Part shown: in pieces, positions 1-5,242 of the stretch
How the letters are laid out: every line of letters begins with the position of its first letter
Position numbering within the stretch: the first letter of the stretch is position 1
NCBI GenBank assembly: GCA_016870295.1
Contig: VGBY01000075.1
Span: 1 to 5,242 of the forward strand
Direction of reading: 5' to 3'
Length of the DNA: 5,242 nucleotides
Origin: Actinomycetota bacterium
GTDB lineage: Bacteria; Actinomycetota; Acidimicrobiia; Acidimicrobiales; Ilumatobacteraceae
Translations under genes and position numbers: made by a program
The notes under the pieces: generated by a model
The model's database searches: none
The model's input: the letters and a program-made list of their open reading frames with translations, nothing else
What the model was told of the DNA's origin: nothing

Positions 1-741
1 GATGTGGTGCCGCGGTTGGCGACGAGCGGCAGTTTCTTGTTCGGCGGGGCAGGTCTTGGTTCTGGTATCGCCGCACTGGAGGCGGTGACGAAGCGGCCGT
101 GCACGTGGGCGACTGCGCAATACCTCTCTTATGCGCGACTTGGTGAACGACTCGACATTGATGTGACCGTGGCGGTGGAGGGGAGCAGTGTCACACAAGG
201 TCGCGCGGTGTGTCGCGTTGGTGACCGCGAGGTGCTCACCGTGAACGCGGCGCTCGGTGATCGCGACTTCGATGCGAGTGGTCAGTTCGTGCAGATGCCG
301 TCGACGGTGCCACCCGACAAATCGCGACCGCGCACGCTGCGGGCGGCGCACGCAAACTCGATCATGGAAGCACTCGACATGCGCATCGCGAAGGGTCGCG
401 ACCTCGAGGAACTTGACGGCACGCCGAGTGACGGTCGCACAATCATGTGGGTGCGCATCAAGTCGCTCGTTGATGGTCTTGATGCGCCAGCCCTCGGCAT
501 TCTCGGCGACTTCGTGCCGATGGCAGCCGGTCAGGCGCTCGGACTGCGGGCTGGCGGCAACAGTCTCGACAACACCGTTCGTTTTGCGCGGCTCGTGCCC
601 ACCGATTGGGTATTGCTCGACATTCAGGTCGAGTCGGTGCAGCGTGGTTTTGCCCACGGCACGATTCAGATGTTTGCGCAAGACGGCTCGTTGCTCGCCA
701 CCGCCAGTCAGAGTTGTATCGCCCGAAAGTGGAAGAATTAG
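1..741 (+). CDS. TesB-like acyl-CoA thioesterase (double hotdog), probably 5'-partial
   Basis: Likely hydrolyses acyl-CoA thioesters to free acid and CoA in the cytoplasm; the chain-length preference cannot be read from sequence. Numbering residues from the GTG at position 4, the N-terminal hotdog covers about 8-85 and includes an F-G-G turn (13-15) followed by a long helix, as in TesB/thioesterase-like proteins. The C-terminal hotdog covers about 145-240. The E. coli TesB catalytic Asp/Thr/Gln set can be matched by motif and spacing to D169 (in GDFVP), T191 (in SLDNT) and Q236 (in ATASQS). The usual HSLDH-type motif is here NSLDN. The frame is open through base 1, and family members usually have more residues before the F-G-G turn, so the true start is probably upstream, although GTG at 4 cannot be excluded. 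The gene ends in TAG at 739-741, 3 nt before the oxidoreductase. The family call is firm; the physiological substrate is unknown. Confidence 0.85.
   Translation, partial: DVVPRLATSGSFLFGGAGLGSGIAALEAVTKRPCTWATAQYLSYARLGERLDIDVTVAVEGSSVTQGRAVCRVGDREVLTVNAALGDRDFDASGQFVQMPSTVPPDKSRPRTLRAAHANSIMEALDMRIAKGRDLEELDGTPSDGRTIMWVRIKSLVDGLDAPALGILGDFVPMAAGQALGLRAGGNSLDNTVRFARLVPTDWVLLDIQVESVQRGFAHGTIQMFAQDGSLLATASQSCIARKWKN
731..736 (+). promoter_or_regulatory. Ribosome binding site for the LLM oxidoreductase
   Basis: GGAAGA lies 8 nt before the GTG at 745, inside the last codons of the thioesterase gene. It is a moderate Shine-Dalgarno match. The in-frame ATG at 763 has no comparable purine-rich stretch upstream, so this site favours the GTG start. 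Confidence 0.5.
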
Positions 742-744
742 CCC

Positions 745-1737
745 GTGCTGCGCCGTGACGGAATGACCGTGCCGCTGCCCGGGCATTTGCACGCACACGA
801 AAAACAACTGCGCCAACTCGCCGACCTCGGGTACTCCGACATCTGGTCGGCAGAGGCCGACGCATCCGATGCGTTCACTCCGCTTGCGCTCGCCGCTGCG
901 TGGGAGCCGCGTCTTCGTCTGGGCACGGCAATCGTGCCGGCGTACACGCGCAGCCCGGCGTTGTTCGCCCAAAGCGTTGCGTCGCTTGCCGATGCCGCAC
1001 CCGGGCGATTTGCCATCGGCATCGGGTCGTCGAGCAATGTGATCATCGAACGCTGGAACGGCATCCCCTTCGTCGAGCCGTACAAGAAGACGCGCGATGT
1101 GGTGCGATTCCTCCGCGATGCATTGTCGGGCGAGAAGGTAACGAAGCAGTACGACACCTTCAAGGTCGAAGGTTTTCGACTCGGCGTGCGACCCGAGGTG
1201 AAACCACCACTTCTCGTGGCGGCGTTGCGCGAGGGAATGTTGCGTTTGGCTGGTCGCGAGGCGGACGGTGCGATCATCAACTGGCTGTCACCCGACGATG
1301 TGCGCACGGTCACCAAAGTGGTGCATGATGCAGCCACGAAGGCCGGTGCCGACCCCGCAACGAAGGAAATCGTGGCGCGGATCTTCGTGTGCCCAAGCGA
1401 GAACGCAGATGTCGTGCGCGCTGGTGCGCGTTTTGCAATCGCTGCATATCTCAACGTGCCCGTCTATGCCGAGTTTCATCGATGGCTCGGTCGCGGTGAC
1501 GCACTTGCAGGGATGTGGGACGCGTGGAAGGCGGGCGACCGCAAAGCAGCGCTGGCGGCGATACCCGACTCGGTGGTGGATGATCTCGTGGTGCACGGCT
1601 CGCCGGCCGAGTGCCGTGCGAAGATCGATCGCTACTTCGCGAATGGTGTGAACACTTCGTCACTGGCGATCCTGGCGTTTGATCCCGCCGTTGATTTCTG
1701 GAGTGCCGTCGAATCATTGGCACCGTCGGCGACGTGA
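745..1737 (+). CDS. LLM-class (luciferase-like), probably F420-dependent oxidoreductase
   Basis: A 330-residue protein, normal length for a single-domain bacterial-luciferase-like TIM barrel. Known members use reduced F420 or FMN for hydride transfer to varied substrates; the actinobacterial type seen here usually uses F420, but cofactor choice is an inference. Visible family landmarks are the first strand GMTVPLPG (6-13), ADLGYSDIWSAE (26-37), DAFTPLALAAAW (42-53), the strand RLRLGTAIVP (56-65) followed by R-S-P-A, GRFAIGIGSSS (87-97), ADGAIINWLSP (173-183), and the C-terminal HGSPAECRAKI segment (284-294) that precedes the last helix. GTG at 745 is preferred over ATG at 763 because starting at the ATG would cut into the first barrel strand and lacks a ribosome site. 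There is no signal peptide or membrane segment, so it is cytosolic. It sits 3 nt after the thioesterase, and its stop overlaps the start of the first ABC gene by 4 nt. Its substrate is unknown. Confidence 0.88.
   Translation: MLRRDGMTVPLPGHLHAHEKQLRQLADLGYSDIWSAEADASDAFTPLALAAAWEPRLRLGTAIVPAYTRSPALFAQSVASLADAAPGRFAIGIGSSSNVIIERWNGIPFVEPYKKTRDVVRFLRDALSGEKVTKQYDTFKVEGFRLGVRPEVKPPLLVAALREGMLRLAGREADGAIINWLSPDDVRTVTKVVHDAATKAGADPATKEIVARIFVCPSENADVVRAGARFAIAAYLNVPVYAEFHRWLGRGDALAGMWDAWKAGDRKAALAAIPDSVVDDLVVHGSPAECRAKIDRYFANGVNTSSLAILAFDPAVDFWSAVESLAPSAT
1734..1737 (+). other. GTGA stop/start overlap (translational coupling)
   Basis: The GTG start of the first ABC subunit overlaps the TGA stop of the oxidoreductase. 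No Shine-Dalgarno-like sequence lies in the 20 nt before the GTG; the nearest purine-rich stretch, GGAGTG at 1700-1705, is too distant. Initiation by terminating or re-scanning ribosomes is therefore the likely route. Confidence 0.6.
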
Positions 1738-3629
1738 CGGCCGATCCCACGGGCGAAGTCAAGGTCGTCACCCTCGACCCAGACGCAGCGGCCAGCGCCA
1801 AAGGCGAAGCGGAGGAGCAGGCTCGCGCCCAACGCAATCTTGGTTGGCAGTTGCTGTGGCAAACCCTCACTGAACAAAAGCGGGCCCTCGTGTTGGGTGT
1901 GGCCATCGGCGTTACGTGGACCGCGGCGAAAGTTGCGGTACCGCAATTGACGAAGGTGGCGATCGACAACGGCATCGAGAAGAACGGTCCGCTCCTTGGG
2001 TGGTCGGTGTTCATCGCGGTGGCAGGTCTCGCCACCGGTTTGCTCACTGCCGGTCGTCGTTATCTCGCGTTTCGCGAGAGTCGGTGGACCGAGACCGTGC
2101 TGCGTGAACGCATCTACGCACACATCCAGCGCCTGCATGTGGGCTATCACGACCGAACCCAGACCGGTCAACTGATGAGTCGGGCGTCGAGCGACCTGCA
2201 GCAGGTGCAACAGTTCGTCGTGATGATTCCGATCACTCTCAGCAACCTGGCGCAGTTGGTGGCGGTAACGCTCATTCTGGCGGCGACGGATTGGCGACTC
2301 GCCGTGGTCGCACTTGCCCCATTGCCGTTCATCAACGTGGCGTCGCGACGGTTCTCTTCACGCATTCACCCCGCAGTGCTGGCCGTGCAGAACGAACAAG
2401 CACAGTTGGCAAGCGTCGTAGAAGAGAGCGTCTCGGGCGTGCGTGTGGTGAAGGGCCTCGGCACCGAGCGCGTGCAATTCGACAAACTACGCAAGGAAGC
2501 CGACGACATCCGGCAAGTTTCGTTGAAGGCGGCAAGCATTCGTAGCCGCTTCCTGCCCGCAATCGACTTGTTGCCGTCGCTGGGGCTGATTGCCGTGCTC
2601 GGTTACGGCGGTCACCGAGTGGTGAATGGTGACATGACCATCGGCGACCTTGTCGCGTTCAACGTGTATCTCACGATGCTGGTCTGGCCGTTGCGCAACA
2701 TCGGGATGATGGTGGCGCTCGGGCAACGTGCGGCGGCGGCACTGGTGCGAGTGCATGAGGTGTTGTCGACCGAACCTGCCGTGCGCACACCGGAGCGCGC
2801 AAAGTCGTTGCCGATGCGAACCGCGAACTCGGCGGTCGGTGCAGTGGTGTTTGAAGACGTGCACTTTGGGTACGGCGACGACCACCAGATTCTGCGTGGA
2901 CTACAACTCTCGATCGCGCCAGGGGAGTCGGTGGCGCTGGTCGGAGCAACCGGCTCGGGCAAGAGCACCATCGTGCGTCTGTTACTGCGCTTCTACGACG
3001 TCGCGCAGGGCCGTATCACGCTCGACGGCATCGACCTACGGCGCTTGAATGTGCAAGACCTGCGGCGCAACGTCGGTGTCGTGTTCGAAGAGACGTTCCT
3101 CTTCAACGACACGGTGCGCAACAACATCGCCTTCGCGAAACCCGACGCCGATCAAACGACGGTCGAGCGCGCCGCCCGACTGTCTGGCGCGCACGAGTTC
3201 ATCCTGCGGTTGCCACAGGGATACGACACGCAAATCGGTGAACGCGGATTCTCGTTGAGCGGTGGGCAGCGTCAGCGCGTTGCTATCGCGCGTGCAATTG
3301 TTGCCGACCCGCGGGTGTTGGTGCTCGACGACGCGACGAGTGCGGTCGACCCTACGAAGGAACACGAGATTCGTGACGCGATGCGCACCGTGATGGCCGG
3401 TCGCACCACGATCGTGATTGCCCACCGACCAGGCACGATCGCCTTGGCGGATCGCATCGTGCTGATCGACGAAGGTCGTGTTGCCGCATCCGGCCAACAC
3501 CGTGAACTCCTCGAGTCGAGCGAGCGATATCGCGAGGTGCTCGCCGCGTGGGCGACGCGCGACGACGAAACCGTGGCCGCCGAAGTCGCGTCACGCACCG
3601 CCAGCGTGCCGGTCGCCGGAGGTAACTGA
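1734..3629 (+). CDS. ABC exporter half-transporter, degenerate-site subunit (TMD-NBD)
   Basis: A 631-residue inner-membrane ABC exporter half-transporter. The N-terminal tail (1-48) is charged and cytosolic. Six predicted membrane helices lie near 51-76, 86-108, 160-183, 185-205, 273-293 and 303-325. The nucleotide-binding domain spans about 370-605: A-loop Tyr380, Walker A GATGSGKST (404-412, Lys410), Q-loop position occupied by Glu452 (VVFEETFLF), X-loop TQIGERG (499-505), canonical signature LSGGQ (508-512), Walker B VLVLDD with Asp532 followed by Asp533 where the catalytic Glu normally sits, and H-loop His564. An Asp at that position is a known mark of the degenerate ATP site in heterodimeric exporters (TM287/288, BmrCD, LmrCD). 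Its intact LSGGQ would complete the partner's ATP site. The partner gene begins immediately after the stop. The substrate could be a drug, lipid or peptide and is not identifiable. The last 25 or so residues form an acidic/Ala-rich tail. Confidence 0.93.
   Translation: MTADPTGEVKVVTLDPDAAASAKGEAEEQARAQRNLGWQLLWQTLTEQKRALVLGVAIGVTWTAAKVAVPQLTKVAIDNGIEKNGPLLGWSVFIAVAGLATGLLTAGRRYLAFRESRWTETVLRERIYAHIQRLHVGYHDRTQTGQLMSRASSDLQQVQQFVVMIPITLSNLAQLVAVTLILAATDWRLAVVALAPLPFINVASRRFSSRIHPAVLAVQNEQAQLASVVEESVSGVRVVKGLGTERVQFDKLRKEADDIRQVSLKAASIRSRFLPAIDLLPSLGLIAVLGYGGHRVVNGDMTIGDLVAFNVYLTMLVWPLRNIGMMVALGQRAAAALVRVHEVLSTEPAVRTPERAKSLPMRTANSAVGAVVFEDVHFGYGDDHQILRGLQLSIAPGESVALVGATGSGKSTIVRLLLRFYDVAQGRITLDGIDLRRLNVQDLRRNVGVVFEETFLFNDTVRNNIAFAKPDADQTTVERAARLSGAHEFILRLPQGYDTQIGERGFSLSGGQRQRVAIARAIVADPRVLVLDDATSAVDPTKEHEIRDAMRTVMAGRTTIVIAHRPGTIALADRIVLIDEGRVAASGQHRELLESSERYREVLAAWATRDDETVAAEVASRTASVPVAGGN
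3618..3623 (+). promoter_or_regulatory. Strong ribosome binding site for the second ABC subunit
   Basis: GGAGGT, a near-perfect Shine-Dalgarno sequence, ends 6 nt before the GTG at 3630 and lies within the last codons of the upstream ABC gene. The spacing fits GTG 3630 better than the in-frame ATG at 3639, which would be 15 nt away. It is the best ribosome site in the window. Confidence 0.75.
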
Positions 3630-5242
3630 GTGTTTCAGATGGGTGGTGGCGTCGCGCCCGAAGACCAGCTCGACAAGTCGCAAACACGAATCGTGATGCG
3701 CAGGGTGCTGCGAATGGCAGCGCCGTTCAAACGCACGGCGTACGCCGCGCTTGGTTGCGTGGTGGTCACGACGAGCGCCACACTCGCAGCGCCGATCCTC
3801 GTGCGACACGGCATTGATGCGGGAATTCGCGCCCGCGACTTGTTCGAACTGAATCTGTCGGTCGGTCTGTATCTGGCGATCACCGCATTGGCGTATCTCT
3901 TCGGGCGTATGCAATACGTGTTCTTGAACCGCACGGGTGAGGCCTTCTTGCGTGAACTCCGCCTGAAAGTGTTTGCTGCGATGCAACGCCAGTCGATGGA
4001 GTTCTACGACCGCAACAAGGCAGGTGTGCTCGTCGCGCGAATGACCGCCGACATCGAAACCATGGGCGAACTCATCCAATGGGGTCTCCTGCAGTTCCTG
4101 GCGAGCGGCTTCCTCGTGGTGCTGGCATTCGTGGTGCTGTTCTCACTGTCGTGGCACCTCACGCTGGTGGTGTTGATCGTGTTCCCGGTGATCGTCATCG
4201 CGTCGGTGAAGTTTCAGCGCGACTCGAACACCGCGTACCTCACCGTTCGGGAACGAGTGGGACAGAATCTCGGCACGCTGCAGGAGGGCATCGCGGCCGT
4301 TCGCGTGATTCAGGCCTACGCGCAAGAAGACCATCAGATCAAGCGATTCGAACGTTCAAACCGCTCACTCTTCGATAGTCACGTGCGCAGCATTCGCATC
4401 AGCACGTGGTACTTCGGGCTCGTCGAGTTCTCCGGCGTCATCGCCACCTCGCTCGTGGTGGGGATGGGCGGCTGGTTGGTGCACCGCGACACCGTGTCGC
4501 TCGGCACGGTGGTGGCGTTCATTCTCTTGCTGTCGAGCCTCTTTGACCCAGTGCAGCAGTTGTCGCAGCTCTACAACGGTGTGCAGTCGGCGGCGGCGGC
4601 ACTGCACAAGCTGTTCGCGATTCTCGATGCGACGCCGGAGGTCGATGAAGCCCCCGATGCGACGGCGCTACCCAAGCGTGGGGAACTCGCCGTGACTGGT
4701 GTGACGTTCACGTATGCGCGGGGCTCGACTCCGGCGCTCGAAGCAGTTGATCTCGTCGTGCGCGATGGTGAGCGAATCGCCCTCGTCGGCCCGACCGGGG
4801 CGGGCAAGAGCACGCTCGCCAAGTTGATGGCTCGGCTCTACGACCCGTCGCAGGGGTCGGTCACCTATGGCGGCATGAACCTGCGTCGTGCCACACACGC
4901 CAGTTTGCGTGAGCGGATTGTCGTGGTGCCGCAGGAAGGTTTCCTCTTCAACGGCACCATCCGCGACAACGTGCGGCTGGCGCGCATTGAATCCACCGAT
5001 GCGCAAGTCGATGAAGCGTTGCAGCGGCTCGGTGTCTACGACCACTTCGACCGACTGCCGGAAGGCCTCGACACGGAGGTGCGCGAACGCGGCACGCGGT
5101 TGTCGGCAGGAGAGCGTCAACTCGTCGCGCTTGGTCGCGCGGCACTCGTCGATCCGGCGGTGCTCGTGCTTGATGAAGCCACTTCGAACCTCGATCCGGG
5201 TACGGAGGCGGAGGTCGAAGCTGCACTCGAGAACTTGATGCA
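3630..5242 (+). CDS. ABC exporter half-transporter, catalytic-site subunit (TMD-NBD), 3'-partial
   Basis: The frame is open from GTG 3630 to the window edge: 537 full codons, with the C-terminus missing. Membrane helices are predicted near residues 37-57, 78-98, 152-172, 174-193, 262-283 and 291-305, with a coupling-helix region around FYDRNKAG (125-132). The nucleotide-binding domain starts near 352: A-loop Tyr362, Walker A GPTGAGKST (387-395, Lys393), Q-loop Gln435 (VVVPQEGFLF), X-loop TEVRERG (482-488, with Arg485 where Gly is usual), a non-canonical signature LSAGE (491-495), and Walker B VLVLDE with Asp515 and catalytic Glu516. The H-loop His lies beyond the window. A full Walker A/Q-loop/Walker B set with an altered signature is the expected complement to the upstream subunit, so the two probably form one heterodimeric inner-membrane exporter. 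The start is chosen for the strong GGAGGT and direct abutment with the upstream stop. Roughly 50-90 residues are probably missing, judged from normal half-transporter length. Confidence 0.93.
   Translation, partial: MFQMGGGVAPEDQLDKSQTRIVMRRVLRMAAPFKRTAYAALGCVVVTTSATLAAPILVRHGIDAGIRARDLFELNLSVGLYLAITALAYLFGRMQYVFLNRTGEAFLRELRLKVFAAMQRQSMEFYDRNKAGVLVARMTADIETMGELIQWGLLQFLASGFLVVLAFVVLFSLSWHLTLVVLIVFPVIVIASVKFQRDSNTAYLTVRERVGQNLGTLQEGIAAVRVIQAYAQEDHQIKRFERSNRSLFDSHVRSIRISTWYFGLVEFSGVIATSLVVGMGGWLVHRDTVSLGTVVAFILLLSSLFDPVQQLSQLYNGVQSAAAALHKLFAILDATPEVDEAPDATALPKRGELAVTGVTFTYARGSTPALEAVDLVVRDGERIALVGPTGAGKSTLAKLMARLYDPSQGSVTYGGMNLRRATHASLRERIVVVPQEGFLFNGTIRDNVRLARIESTDAQVDEALQRLGVYDHFDRLPEGLDTEVRERGTRLSAGERQLVALGRAALVDPAVLVLDEATSNLDPGTEAEVEAALENLM

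Noticed and set aside
763..765. Alternative ATG start for the LLM oxidoreductase
   Set aside because: It would remove most of the first barrel strand (GMTVPLPG) and has no upstream ribosome site, whereas GTG 745 has GGAAGA at 8 nt.
257..766. Plus-strand 169-codon frame inside the thioesterase gene
   Set aside because: It is Arg/Cys/Ser-rich, out of frame with a clear thioesterase, and without a convincing ribosome site; it is a frame shadow.
738..1454. Long minus-strand open frame (238 codons) opposite the oxidoreductase gene
   Set aside because: It lies entirely opposite a well-supported gene. The translation is Ser/Arg/Ala-rich without recognisable domains, typical of antisense frames in GC-rich coding DNA.
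1451..2210. Two overlapping minus-strand open frames across the oxidoreductase/ABC junction
   Set aside because: Both are low-complexity in composition, have no family resemblance, and are explained by the codon bias of the real plus-strand genes.
3591..4079. Minus-strand 162-codon frame, His/Arg-rich, opposite the start of the second ABC subunit
   Set aside because: The opposite strand encodes the clear membrane domain of an ABC exporter; the His/Arg content reflects reverse-complemented codons.
3630..5242. Possible frameshift or pseudogene in the second ABC subunit, since no closed frame spans it
   Set aside because: The frame from GTG 3630 runs without a stop to the window edge and keeps all expected motifs in order. 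It lacks a stop only because the window ends.

Overview
The window is a single-strand (+), tightly packed run of four GC-rich protein-coding genes with no intergenic space beyond 3 bases. The first gene is probably cut at its 5' end by the window edge, and the last is cut at its 3' end. The layout is: a TesB-like (double hotdog) acyl-CoA thioesterase (1-741), a luciferase-like (LLM) probable F420-dependent oxidoreductase (745-1737), and two adjacent ABC exporter half-transporters (1734-3629 and 3630 to the window end).

The high GC content, GTG starts in the three genes whose starts lie in the window, and an actinobacterial-style LLM oxidoreductase all suggest an actinobacterium. An Acidimicrobiia-like lineage is my guess, from general resemblance only; no taxonomic marker is present.

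The junctions are 3 nt between genes 1 and 2, a 4-nt GTGA overlap between genes 2 and 3, and direct abutment (TGA then GTG) between genes 3 and 4. This predicts one polycistronic transcript with translational coupling. No promoter, terminator, RNA gene, repeat, CRISPR array or mobile element was recognised. The operon promoter is presumably upstream of the window and any terminator downstream.

The best-supported functional inference is that the two ABC genes encode a heterodimeric exporter with one consensus and one degenerate ATP site. The first subunit has a canonical LSGGQ signature but Asp in place of the catalytic Glu, and Glu in place of the Q-loop Gln. The second has a canonical Walker B Glu and Q-loop Gln but an altered LSAGE signature. 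These changes complement each other in a head-to-tail dimer. Whether the thioesterase and oxidoreductase work on the same (perhaps lipid-like) compounds the exporter moves is speculation based only on co-transcription. I see no evidence for a previously undescribed system here.
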